Origin: Mikania micrantha
Lineage: Eukaryota > Streptophyta > Magnoliopsida > Asterales > Asteraceae
Assembly (NCBI GenBank): GCA_009363875.1
Contig: CM018683.1
Coordinates: forward strand, 60,590,981-60,654,980
Length of the DNA stretch: 64,000 bases
Reading direction: 5' to 3'
Part shown: positions 42,795-54,499 of the stretch, piece by piece
How positions within the stretch are numbered: position 1 is the first letter of the stretch
Layout of the letters: every line of letters starts with the position of its first letter
The notes under the pieces: generated by a model
The model's database searches: none
What the model saw: the letters and a program-made list of their open reading frames with translations, nothing else
Told to the model about the DNA's origin: nothing
Position numbers and translations under genes: made by a program

Positions 42795-43145
42795 TCTTCG
42801 GAAGATAACCTTAAAGTATTTTCTGATGAGTAATTACTCTTCAGAAGCTAATTAAAGTCTTTGGAAGCATTATTCCTTCATGTTGGAAGATGTCACACTT
42901 TAGAAGATAATCTTTCTTCTAAAGTATTATACTTCCGATACATTATATCTTCGGAAGCAAAACCTTCTGAATATACTATTCAGAAGAAGGTATCTTCCGA
43001 AGAACAATTCTTCTGATGAACTTATCTAAGTATTCAGAAGAGACACTTCTGATAATATACTTGTATATGCTTCGGAAGTAAGTATCTTCCGAAAAACATT
43101 CTTGAACTCATGAACTTCTTCCGATACATAACCCCTCGGAAGAAC
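42795..43145 (+). repeat. TTCNGAA palindrome field of SIRE-B
   Basis: It has the same position and character as 20,440-20,815 in SIRE-A, but many copies read TTCTGAA or TTCAGAA, as expected if CG in TTCCGAA/TTCGGAA has mutated. Confidence 0.75.
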
Positions 43146-43354
43146 TGTGTACTAAGAAAATTTTCAACAATTAATGAGTTGTATTCGGAAAACCTTTTCT
43201 TACATCCGGATCTCAAAATTTAATGTGGTTCTATATTAAATGCTGACATCCGAAGGTATAAAAGGTCTCCCGCTCATTCACCTTCTCTCACTGTTTCATT
43301 TCAAATTGCTTTTTCATTTTCTCTCCAAACTAAACCTAAAAGTTGTCGATCGCC

Positions 43355-46300
43355 ATGGAATTTCTTGCCTTCAGACCCACTCACAATCTGTCAGCAGAGT
43401 TATCAACGGACAATGATGCTGATTTTGCTCCGATCATCTCCTTCCTTCAAAGGAGCAGGTATCTATTAGCCCTCACTGTTCAGCCCTTGGTGTATGAATC
43501 TCATCACCAACAATTTTGGGCTTCCTGTTCGGTTTCTTCATCTCCCAATGGTCGGATTCTTAATGCCACCATTGATCATCCCATTTCGATCATAGTGGAG
43601 ACCATCTGTCGGCATCTTCAACTTTGTGATGCCGTTGTGATGCCGGGGGAAGGGTCTCATTCACTAAGGATGAGGTAGCATCGACCTTCAGGTCAATGGG
43701 GTACGAAGGTCCTCTCCCTTCAACAACGTATTTGAAGGGCAGAGTGTCCTATAATTATAAGTACGTCATACATTTATTTTTGCATTGTCTTTCTAATAAG
43801 ACAGGTGGTTGGGATCAAGTTCCATCTGATTTGGCTTCGGCTATTCATGGCTTGGTTTCCAACCAACTTTTTAACTTTTCTGCTTTTATTTTCAATAATT
43901 TGGTTGACAATCTTTCGTCACCAAAGAAATTATGTATGTATCCCAGGTTTTTGCAGCATATATTTTATGGTGAGTTGGGTTCTGACCTCTCACTAACTGG
44001 GAATATATACAAAATCCCCTTGGTAACTTCCAAGGTTTTTGTACAGTTGAAGAAGAAGAGTAACCATTTCTCACGGAACTTTACTCCTCTTCTTCCTTCT
44101 ATGGAGTTACCTACTCCAGAAGGTGACAGCTTTGTTGCACCCACAGATGCTGAACCCACACCTTCCACTTCTGTTCCTCACCCCATCAAAATCACATATA
44201 AACGCCGTCGAACCCCTGAACTGCTCTCTACAGCTGTTCAGGCCCCTTCTTCTGAACCTATCAAGAAAAAGGTGAAAAGAACTGTCAAGGGCACAGTTCC
44301 ACCTAAGGTGAAGACCATACCTATTGTTATTCCACAGGTTCTTCCTCTGGAACCTGTGGAACCTGTGTTTGCCCTTAACCAGCCTGCTAGCCCTTAGAGT
44401 ATGTCACAACACATACCTGAGAATATCTAAAGGAATACCCCCATTATTGAGTCTGCTTCTTGTGAAGCAACTCTATTAGATCAGAGACTGTCTCCCAAGT
44501 CTCGAGGCTCTTATCACCCAGAAATGCCCCCCACCCATACCATTACCCAGGCTCATGAAACCTCTATTGTTGCTGTGGAGGAACCACTCTCTCCCACTAC
44601 CTAAACACTTATGAGAGTGGTGACACAGCTACAAGCCAGGTTTCCTGACCCAGAGCCTACCACTTTAGAGGTTGACCTCAGGAGTTTCAAAAGGGTCAAT
44701 GCAGATGAGGCTGCCACTACTGTTGATCCTAATCTGGATCTTCAGGCCAGTGGTACAGGCACTAGGACCTAAACTGCGGCAACCCACACTGGGGAGGCCT
44801 TCTTTGAAGCCCTTCTCAATGAGGGGAATCCAGGGTAACAAGAAACCACATCTGGTGGTGGAGGGCAGGAGCCAGGCTCAGGACTCCATCACCCAATGAC
44901 TTTACTCATGTGGATGAGGGCACCAAAACACAGGAATTGACGGCCACCATAACAACCCTCCAAGTCAGGGTAGCTCACCTGGAAGCTGAGGTTGCTACCC
45001 TACGGCAGAAGGTCCAAGACAAAGAAGCCACAATCTTGGACCTTAGGAGATGCCCCTAGTGATCCTTCAACCCTTCCATCCTGATCCTGCTACTGCAGCC
45101 TTTGTCTCCCCTAATGCTACCAAAAAGGGGGAGAAGGTACAATCTGCAGGTTCAGGACCAGAACAATCTGCAAGGTCAGGACCAGAAGCAAGAGAAGAGT
45201 AAGGTGTACAAGATGCTAACGCATCCATAGTCACCCTGATTAATGAGTGGGATGACTTCTTGGGCACTTACTTCCATGATTCCACCTCTTCCTCTTCATC
45301 TTCTTCTGAGGCAACAGAGGCTGCCAAAGAGACAGAGCAAGAGCTCACCACAACAAATGTCTCTGTGGAACCTCAGTCCCATGCTGGGACTCGATAGTCC
45401 CCCTCTAGGACTAAGTCTCCTCCTGAGACTACAACCCAGGTTGCCATGAAGGAAACTACCCAAGAAGAACAACCAATCTCCATGGAACCTGTGTCCCCTT
45501 TTGGGACAAAGGCTGCTGATGAACTCTCGTCCATTCCTGAGTAATCTGTGGATACTCCTAAGGAATCACCCAAGATGGTTGGTCAACTGGAAGAGGTAGT
45601 GAATGCTAAGGTTAACTCCGAGGCTGTAGCTTCTTCTAAAAGCCCGGTCATTCTTGATGATTCCTCCACAGAGGAGCTATTGGCCAATGAACCAGTTGGT
45701 GACGCATGATCCATCTCCTCTGGGCCAAAAGCATTGGACAAAGGAAAAAGGAAACTCACCCCAGAGGACGAAGCAGAGCTGGAGGAGAGGGTACCCAAGA
45801 AGAAGAAGGGCCGACCAGACACCTCTCAGGATGAAGAGCGCATCGGATTCTCTGCTCTACTCGAGGAGAAGGGTTATGATTTTGATGAAGTATTGCTCTG
45901 GTCGATGCCTCAGATGGCTGCTGAGCTGGACAAGTTGCTGCATCAAAATCCATGACTGCACTAACAAAGAAACAAAAGGATACAACCTACAGAGACAAGA
46001 TGAAGGCTATCCTACTGCAGTATGGATTCCATGCTCGGCAGCTAGGCCCTATGAAGAACTCAACCATTGATATGCATGTCAGAGATATCAAGGCTAAGAT
46101 AGCCCGAGGTGAGTTACCTTTAATTGAGCAGATACAGGTTCAAAGGGCAAGCCTAAATTTAGGCTTGGGTCTAGGGGGAGGAGTAAGAATAGAAATACCC
46201 CTCTCTGGTGCAGGAATCAGAGAAGGGGAAGAAGTCATGTGTGGGGAAGTTAATAAAGCCATGTTCCCTAACATGTTCCTCCTGAACCCTAAGGAAGAAC

Positions 46301-46986
46301 AAGCCTCTCCTCCATCAAGTCCTTTTTTGGACAACATGCCAATCTCTTCAGTGATCAAGATCAAGAAGGGTAAAAAGACTACAAGGAAACAACAGTCAAC
46401 AGACCCTGATCCTGAGAGACAAACAAAGGCTGATGAGAGGAGAACTGAGCCCTCAACAACTGAGGATGCTGAACCACAGCCTACTGCAACAATAGATGCA
46501 TCAGTAGGCTCAAATGTGGAAGATCAACAGGCCAGAGATCAAAGGAGTCAAGCTACTGCTCAAGACAGACCAAGATTCAGAAGAAGAAAGAGCATAGCTA
46601 GAAGGAAAAAGAGAACATCTGCCATCTCCTCTGACTCTGAGCCAGAGCCACAACCCTCATGACCAAAAGCCACGCCAGCTGCCTCAATGTCTCAAGATCA
46701 TCCAAGAGACCTCTATGGACTGAAGCATCATCATACTTACATTCCTGTAGTGAAGTGGTGCTTCAATGTACTTCACAAGGAATTCACTCTTACTCAGATC
46801 CATGGAGGGATAAAGGTCTTGAATTTGGCCCAACTAATGGTGCTGGCTGAACCCTTTGTCCTTGATTTGGAAAGACTCCCTCTTGAAAATCCAGACAATA
46901 GATCAGATGGGAGAGTAGCTCTTAGATGGGTAAAGGCAAGGGCTCAGGTCCTGAGAGGGGAGAGAATAATAAGGAGAATCCCATAG
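43355..46986 (+). pseudogene. SIRE-B third ORF, broken
   Basis: It is homologous to the SIRE-A 1,155-codon ORF: MEFLAFRPTHNLSAELS start, FAPIISFLQRSRYLLALTV, then GRVSYNYKYVIHLFLHCLSN and LCMYPRFLQHIF. There is a frameshift near 43,650 and stops at 44,396, 44,428, 44,602 and others, mostly CAG or CAA turned to TAG or TAA. The C-terminal part is readable again (TYIPVVKWCFNVLHKEFTLT, then FVLDLERLPLENPDN) to the stop at 46,986. Confidence 0.85.
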
Positions 46987-46987
46987 G

Positions 46988-47053
46988 AAGTTTTGGTAGC
47001 ATCAGCCTAGGGGAGATTGTAAAGACTAATAAAGGTTGATGCTCACCAAACTT
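46988..47053 (+). promoter_or_regulatory. Polypurine tract and enclosing inverted repeat of SIRE-B
   Basis: Arms at 46,988-47,007 and 47,034-47,053 pair as in SIRE-A with one additional change in the AGCATCAGCC core partner. The polypurine tract CCTAGGGGAGAT (47,006-47,017) and LTR start lie in the loop. Confidence 0.7.
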
Positions 47054-47908
47054 CAATTTTGTCTAAGTATTAGAGACTTCAAAGACAAACAGCCTTCGGA
47101 AGGAAGGAGTTCCTCTTTGGAAGCAACACTACTTCCGAAGGGTAACTCAATCCTACCAAAGGTTGTACAAGACAAACACTTGGGAAGGCCAACATTTAGA
47201 GATAAAGCTTCAGAGCTTCCGAAGATATAAAGCTTCCGAAGATATAAAGCTTCTGAAGAACTAAGGCTTCCGAATACTAACAGCTTCCGAAGATTCTCTT
47301 CTACATCAAAGACAAAGACAAAGACTTCCGAGGTTTAAAGATTGTAGCCGATTACTTTTATAGTACAAAAGGGGCCAACACAAGACATGCTGGTCTAATT
47401 ACAACAAAGATATCATACCGAGAGTCAGACACAACACCTTACTTCTCCTCAGTAGCATTAAATGCAAAAGATCGTCGGAAGCCCTGAAGATCAAGAACAT
47501 TAAATGACTTTTGTATTTAGCTAGTCTTTTGTAAAGTCAATGTCTATATTTGTAATGATTGTAAATAAGTGTCTTAGCCTGTTAAAACACTTTAGATACT
47601 AGAATAAGCATTACTTTATGTATTGTCTAGTATACCCAACTTGTATTCCTACGAGTATACGGTTGTAGCCTTGGCTATATGACCTCTCATTGTAACTTGT
47701 ATAAGCATGCTTGCTGGTTCTAACACTTGCATGACTTTTGAGAGAAATATATCTTTGAGCTTGAAATTTGTTCTTACTTTTATTCAAAGATTGTTTGTTT
47801 ACCTTTGAGTGTTTGAGAGATCTTTCTAACAGAGATTCTGCATCTGTTAGATTGTAAGAAAGAAATACTTGTGAAGTGTTTGTTTGAAGTTAACAACCCG
47901 ATCCAACA
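47018..47908 (+). repeat. SIRE-B 3' LTR (891 bp)
   Basis: It reads TGTAAAGACTAATAAAGG to CCAACA. It differs from the 5' LTR by many substitutions and small indels, so the element is much older than SIRE-A. Confidence 0.95.
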
Positions 47909-49363
47909 ACATGAATCCTGTTTGTGTGCAATAAAAGGCACAAGAGATGCTAATTTATTAAAAATTTGCAAATGCGGATGACCTAGACGATGGTGCCAGA
48001 AGCAATCTTTATTTGAATGAAGATGGAAAAGTTGAGGTGATGTGCGCGAGTGAAGTTCATAGAGACCACGTTTAACTTGAGCTTGGATGAGGAGCCGGTT
48101 GGTGCGAAGGTCCTTGATAAGAAAAATGCAAGAATAAAAGGCAATTAGTAAGGGATTATCAATGCATAAACGTGATATAGAGATAATATTAGGAGAGATG
48201 GAAGGAACACAAAGAACATTAGTTAGAATAATTGGAGTATGAGAAAAATATAAAAGAATTTTGCCAATATGAGTAATGCGAAGAGACGAACCATCCCCGA
48301 TGATTAAATCATCGGTACCATCATATGGAGCATGAAGAGAGAGTGAACTGAGATCGTTGGTGACGTGATGAGAAGCACCATTGTCATAGAGCCATGGTTG
48401 ATTCGAGCCATTGAGAGGAGAACTTGCAAAATGAGCCTGTGGTTTCGAGTTTTGATGTGGTTTGGGGTAAGTTGGTAAAGAAATGTGTGGGTGGGCTTTC
48501 TTGAAATGATAGCAGGTAGTAAGGGAGTGGCCCTTGGTAAAACACCATTGGCATTTACCAAGGTATGGTTTGGAAGAGGTATTGGGGTTAGGCTGTGGAG
48601 TGGGAAAGGAGGCCAGTAGACGGTCGAGGATTCCAGGTTTTTGAGGGCTGGCGAGTGTGAGCAGCAAAGGCTGTGATGGGTTGGTGTGAGGGTATGGGAT
48701 CAGTAGGTTTTTGGGAGATGGTGAGTTCATGGTTTATCAATTTTTCATGAAGTTCATGAAATTGAATAGGGGAATCCCGAGCATGGACAGCATCAATGAC
48801 CGACCGATATGTCTTTTGATCAAGGCCATTGAGAATAAGATCGGAGACATCTTCAGCATCCATCATTTTTCCAAGAATGGCGAGTTGATCAACCAGTTCC
48901 TTTATAGCATGCATATAGTCTGTAATGGATTGGGTTGGTGATTTAGAGAGGTTTTTAAGGCGGTGTTGTAGTTGTTTAATGTGACCACAAGTTGGTGATG
49001 CGTAGGTGGTGGCAAGAATCTTCCAAGCTTCAGCCGATGAGGTTGAGTGGTTGATCAGGGATACAATAGGGGCGGAGAGAGTGCCGACTAGGGCGCCAAA
49101 CAGAAGGCGGTCCTGCCGGTACCATTTGTTGAAATCAGCATGGGGCTAGAGGTGCCATCCGGTTTTAAGGTGGGTAAAGGGGCTGGATGAGTTCCATCAA
49201 TGAATTTATAAAGGTCAAGACCTTGAAGGAAGACTTCAATTTGAGTTTTCCAACTTAGATAGTTGGTGGATGTGAGTTTGAGTGAGGAAGGAAAGTTTAC
49301 CATTGTAATGGTAGAGGGATTGGTGGGAATGTTTGTGGTTGTGATGACAGCTTCATCAAACAT
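47909..49363 (-). pseudogene. gag: gag, protease and pre-integrase part of the Ale/RE1-type Copia
   Basis: gag starts near 49,363 and includes LKLTSTNYLSWKTQIEVFLQ. After a frameshift near 49,120 it continues TYASPTCGHIKQLQHRLKNL, then the zinc knuckle CQWCFTKGHSLTTC. The protease motif reads WLYDNGASHHVT, so the usual Ser or Thr after the catalytic Asp is Asn. Pre-integrase HHRLGHPHLQIFNKLASLV runs up to the SIRE-B junction. Confidence 0.85.
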
Positions 49364-49423
49364 GATGAATGGTGATGGATGGTGGCAGATAAAGGGGAAT
49401 CACAAGGATGAAGATCGGTGGGT

Positions 49424-49435
49424 GGCGTGATACCA
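49424..49435 (-). promoter_or_regulatory. Primer-binding site of the Ale/RE1-type Copia
   Basis: The minus strand reads TGGTATCACGCC directly after the LTR; the first eight bases match the initiator Met tRNA end. Confidence 0.75.
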
Positions 49436-49644
49436 TATAAATTTTGTGTAATTGATTGATTTGATAACACAACCATGAGGTACATAAATACACAGTGGAA
49501 ATAACCACATATCCTATTTTATAGTATAGATCCTATTCTTTAGCTATTTCTTTGACTAAGAGAAAGACTAGGAAACAAACCAATTAATTATAATACAAAT
49601 GAAAATAATAATAATTAAATCTAATTATTTTTTATGAGTTACTA
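49436..49644 (-). repeat. 5' LTR of the Ale/RE1-type Copia
   Basis: It is 209 bp, paired with 33,095-33,302 and followed by the ATATA target duplication. Confidence 0.85.
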
Positions 49645-49649
49645 ATATA

Positions 49650-49965
49650 ATCATTTGATAAAGCAAATAATAAATTAAAAATTATTTAGAATCATCCACA
49701 TTTACGCAATATATTTGAAAAAAATAATTTTTCAAACAATGCGTGTCTATATTTATCGTTTGAAACTTAATTTTTTTCAAATATCATGTGTAAATGTGGA
49801 TGATGTTAAATAATTTTTAATTTATTATTTACTTTATAAAATTATTATATCACCACTTAACATATTAAATAAGTTAAATAGGTAGAAAATTAGCAATAAC
49901 CTACTATTCAACATACTAAGTTGAATGACCTAATTGGGAAAAAAAAAGTTCCAACGACTTAATTT
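49650..49965. mobile_element. Right part of the long-inverted-repeat MITE
   Basis: It contains the inverse copy of the left arm (32,945-33,089). It also has its own internal palindrome: AAATTAAAAATTATTTAGAA and CATCCACATTTAC (about 49,671-49,706) pair with the stretch near 49,786-49,826. Its outer edge lies about 30 bp before the first TIR codons of TNL2. Confidence 0.65.
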
Positions 49966-49999
49966 TGATAGTATGAAAAGTTGGTTGCATTTGTTTCAG

Positions 50000-52900
50000 G
50001 GGTGAAGACACCCACAAGACTTTTGTTGAGGAAAAAATCGTGAAAGGAGAAAGGATTGATGATCAGCTCTTGAGATCCATTGAAGAATCAAGATCTTGCA
50101 TCATTGTTTTCTCCAAGAACCACACATGTTCATCCTGGTATTTACAGAAGATTGTGGAGTGCCATAAGACAATGGAGCATATTGCTTGCCGCGTTTTCTA
50201 TGATGTGGGGCCCACCAAAGTCCTAAATCAAAGCGTGGCGGTTGGAGAAGCCTTTGCAAAACACATTGAGAATGAGCCTACTGGGAAATTGAAAGATGCT
50301 CTGAAAGAAGTATCCAATTTGGCTGGATGGGATAGGTAATTTCTTCATCTCATTTCTATTGCAACTCTAACTCAAAATCTTAAATATGTGTCAAAAGATT
50401 GCACATGAAGCTTGAGTACGTTACGAATAGGGGTGTAATCGGATGAGATCGGCAAAAAGCTCGAACGAGTCCGGGTTTCACATATCGAGCTTGAGTTGGC
50501 TCGCGAGTCTCACTAAAAAATTAATTTGAAATTAACATGTTCATGTGGAATTTGATTTGGAGTAATCTGATTGAATCTTCTTTATCACACAGGCGAGAAG
50601 CAAAATTCTTCAAAATAGTTGTTACAGAAATATTACTAGCACTACATGTCATCAATTTGAGCATTGATGAGAAGCTAGTAGACATAGGGGAACGGGTAAA
50701 GAATGTAATTTCATCTTTAGAAGTTGAATCTGAAGATGATGTCCGAGTGATAGGGATATGGGGAATGGGAGGTGCTGGGAAGACGGCTTTGGCACGAGCT
50801 GTTTTTGATCATATTTCTATTGTTTTTGAGGGTAAAAGCTTTGTTGAGAATGTAAGAGAATGTTCAAAAGGCATGGGTTTGAAGGAATTGCAAAAACAGG
50901 TGCTTAAAGATGTGTTAAATGATCAAAGCATTGATGTAACAAGTGTTTCTGATGGGATAAATAAAATGAAAAAGATGATGGCTGGTAGAAAGGTTCTTGT
51001 GGTTCTAGATGACGTGGATGACATATACCAGCTTGAGGCATTAGCAGGTAACCTTAATTGGTTTAAGCCAGGAAGTAGAATCATCATCACAACAAGAGAC
51101 AAACAAGTGCTGAAAGCACATGGAGTTCGTGATGACAATATTTATAGCATCAGTTTATTATCAGATGAGGAAGCAATTTTCCTCTTCAGTAAGTATGCAT
51201 TTAGGATGAAATTGCCAATTCAAGGTTATGAAAAGCTAACTAGAAAGGTTGTGCATTATGCTGCTGGTCTTCCTTTAACAATTAAAGTTTTGGGTTCATT
51301 ATTTTATGATATAAGAGATCGGCCTACATGGGTAGATACCCTAAAAAGACTAAAAATAATCCCATTGAATGTAACTTTAAAAATTTTGGAAATAAGCTAT
51401 GATAGTCTAGAGGAAGATCAGAAAGAAATATTCCTAGATGTTGCATGCATACTGAAAGGGGAACCAAAGGAAAATGCAATCAGAATACTAGAAAGCTGCG
51501 GATTTCATGCTCAAAATGGTTTAAAAGTTCTTGAGCAAAAGTCTCTCATAAATATATCGTCTTATGGATGTTTGGGCATGCATGATCATATAGAAGAAAT
51601 GGGTAGAAATATTGTTTGTGGTTTGAATCCTCGTGAGCCTAACAAACAAAGCCGATTATGGGTCAAGGAAGAAATTGAAGAAATACTTATTAATAACTTG
51701 GTAAGATTGATCAAGTTTATTTGTAAGGTGGAATTGAAACATATTTTTATTTGTTACAACAAAATTTTCATGTTATTTTTCCTTACAGGGTACCAAAGCC
51801 ACAAAAAGTATGATACTGAAGGATATGGATATCCATCCAGCTGTGGTTATGAAAGGTTTAAGAAAGATGAAAAACATTATATTTCTTTCTGTTAATAGAT
51901 ATTTAAGTCCTAAAATGTGGGAAATTGATGAAGGTGGTGTCCAATACTTACCGGATACTTTACGGTCTCTAATTTGGGTTGATTACCCTTTTTTTTGTTT
52001 GCCTAAAACATTTCAAGCAAATAATCTTGTTTACCTTAAAATGCCTAGGAGCTATATTTCTCAACTCTGGGAAGGTGGAGAAAGAAAGGTAGAATAATAA
52101 TTGGTTGTTTTGCATGATCTTTTATTATGCTATATTTTGTAAATTACTTTGAAAGTTATCTTTTTTCTTGGAACAGGTTCTTAAAAGGCTTAAATTTGTT
52201 GACCTCAGCTATTCAAAATTGAGAACGTTTGACCTTGGAATGACTCGAAATCTTGAAACATTAGATCTTCGTTCATGTAAAGACCTGGTAGAACTCCAAA
52301 TTCCCGTTCCACTTCCAATGCTCAAGGTCCTCGACCTTAGTGGTTCTAAGGTGAGTAATCTTAACCTTGGGATGACTCCAAATATCGAGAATATATCTCT
52401 TAAAGGATGTAAAGACCTGGTAGAACTCCAAATCCCCGTTCGACTTCCAATGCTCAAGGACCTAGACCTTAGTGGTTCTAAGGTGAGTAATCTTAACCTT
52501 GGGATGACTCCATATATCGAGAATTTATGTCTTGAAGGATGTGAAGACCTGGTAGAACTCCAAATGTCGGTTGCACTTCTAATGCTCAAGGACCTCAACC
52601 TTACTGGTTGTAAGGTGAGTAATCTTAACCTTTGGTTCAATCTAAATCTTCAGGTCTTAGAACTTAAGGATTGTTATTATCTTAAAGAAATTCATGTTGT
52701 GGGACGTCTAAAAAACCTTACCCGCTTGAACTTAAGTGGTTGCTTGAGATTTGAGTACTTTTGGTTTTACACACTTCGTGTGGGGCCGCTACCCATGGAT
52801 CTTGGAGGATTAGAGTGCTTGGAGGAGTTGAACCTATCAAATTGTGTATCCTTAAGAAGTATACCTGATAGCATCTGTCAATTGAAGTGTTTAAAAGAAT

Positions 52901-53109
52901 TGGATCTTTCCCATTGTCGTCGAGTTGAAAAATTGCCTGAGGAACTTGGACGCGTAGAATGTTTGAAAGAGTTGAAAATTGAAGGTGCAGGCATAAGTCG
53001 TCTTCCGGAGAGTATTTTTCAATTGAAAGATCTGCGTATTATTGGGTCAGCAGGCATCTACACAGAAACAGACACAGAAGACACAGCCTCCGGCCTCCAG
53101 TTACATTGA
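50000..53109 (+). CDS. TNL2: TIR-NBS-LRR immune receptor, 5' end truncated
   Basis: Paralogue of TNL1. The first recognisable exon runs from about 50,000 to 50,335 and opens with GEDTHKTFVE; the start codon and the KYDVFLSF strand are missing and an in-frame stop lies at 49,974. Compared with TNL1, 17 TIR residues are deleted in frame. Further exons are 50,593-51,700, 51,789-52,088 and 52,177-53,109, with GT-AG ends and matching phases. NB-ARC is intact: GMGGAGKTALARAVFD, VLVVLDDVDD, GSRIIITTRD, GLPLTIKVLGS, GMHDHIEEMGRN. The LRR has the 44-residue units and then conventional LRRs (LEELNLSNCVSLRSIPDSIC, ELDLSHCRRVEKLPEELG). A TTTCAG just before 50,000 could act as a splice acceptor; otherwise the TIR part is not translated. 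Confidence 0.85.
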
Positions 53110-53707
53110 TAACCTCCTACTGCATAGGCGATCACTTTGATTTGAATTTGTTGCAGTCGAGCATGAACAAAAGATGTTCTTTCACATAATTTCATCAAGT
53201 GTGCTATCATTACTTCCCTAAATCGGTGGAGTTCTGGTAATTTCAAGGAATACTTTCTTAAAAATGAATGTACGTAATGTATTAATGTTCAAACAATGGA
53301 TGTAAGAAACCTAGCTCATATAACTTGTTTATTTTGCTTTTGTACTTTTGGGTGACAGATTTAAAAAATGTAGAATTGATGTCTTTGTTAAATAAAACGT
53401 AAATCAGAATATTTTTATGATACAATTTATGTTATATAATAATACATTTTTTTAAAACCGATCCTAAGACAAAAAATAGTATTTATGTAAATCATTGTTA
53501 TTCATGTCATATGATTCTAATTACATACATGTAACTAAAAAATAAATAAAATTCGTTAAAAGTGTTATAAACTACTAAATCATTAGAAAATATTAATTAA
53601 ATAATTATAAGTTTATGATTATTTTATGTATTAACTAAATAAATCCATTAGTGTGTACAAAATTTCCTATATAATAATAGGTGCACATATATGTATGGGC
53701 CTGATTA
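53110..53707. other. TNL2 3' flank, AT-rich
   Basis: This is probably the 3' untranslated region followed by AT-rich DNA. A TTTGTTGCAG at about 53,147-53,156 could be the acceptor of a further exon, but I cannot identify a matching donor. Confidence 0.4.
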
Positions 53708-54499
53708 TATAGACACCACCTGCAGATCGGTTAACACCACCTGCTTTGATACGGGCCTATAGGCCATATGGATGTCAGAATGTGTCAGATTTTGTGAGTC
53801 AGATGCCTTGCGGCTGAAAAACACATAGAAGCAGTATTGGCCTATACGAGTAGTATGGAAATTTGAAAATTTACGACTTTTGTTTTTACATCCGATATAC
53901 GTACATGTTTACTTATTTGTGATATCGTAATATCGGCTAAGTGTTTTAGATGGTTGAAAAATAGTTTTTAACGTAATCATGTTTAATTGGTAAGTTGCAA
54001 AATAATAAGTATTGTAACGTAATTATTTTATAAAATCATAGTTTGTTTTGAAAACCGGTATACCTACGTGTTTAACGTTAGTTTGCTTATAATATCGTCT
54101 AGTTGTTTGATCTTTAAGTTATAAAATAATATCTATTTTAAAATAATTATTTTATAAAATCGTAAACGTGACACGTACGTGTTTTATTTATTTATTTATT
54201 TATAAGATCGTCTAATTGTTCGAAAGAAAAGCGTAACCATTTTCAATCGTTTAGTTGTAAATAATAAGTATTTTAACGTAATTATTTAATAATATTGTCT
54301 ACTTGTTTTGTTTGACAAATATTTTAACGTCGTGATGTTTAAACGTTTAAATTTAAGTAACAACTTTTTTAACAAAAGTAGTTATGATTTTCGTAATTTT
54401 GTTTTTATGACCGGTATATATAGCTGCTTTTATCAAACAGATATACATGTGATATCGTTTAAATGTTTTGTTTGAAAGTTGTTTCGACGTAATCGTGTT

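Larger units (their letters stand above)
35696..47908 (+). mobile_element. SIRE-B: decayed SIRE-type Copia retrotransposon
   Basis: This is a 12.2-kb relative of SIRE-A in the opposite orientation: LTR 35,696-36,592, primer-binding site 36,595-36,606, gag, pol, third ORF, polypurine tract 47,006-47,017, LTR 47,018-47,908. Many stop codons interrupt every ORF, often at positions where SIRE-A has CAG, CAA or TGG. No target duplication is found (CTAGT left, ACATG right), and part of the host element's integrase is missing at the insertion point. Confidence 0.95.
33095..49644 (-). mobile_element. Ale/RE1-type Copia retrotransposon, split by SIRE-B
   Basis: LTRs at 33,095-33,302 and 49,436-49,644 are flanked by the 5-bp duplication ATATA (33,090-33,094 and 49,645-49,649). 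Without SIRE-B the element is about 4.3 kb. The gag, protease, integrase and RT-RNase H pieces are all on the minus strand. RT and RNase H sequences (YFLGVEVI, RLSQFMHKPTDRHWATLKR, NPVFHSRMKHFDLDFHFVRE) match the Ale (Retrofit/RE1) lineage. Several frameshifts are visible and the integrase core is missing at the SIRE-B junction, so it is dead. Confidence 0.9.
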
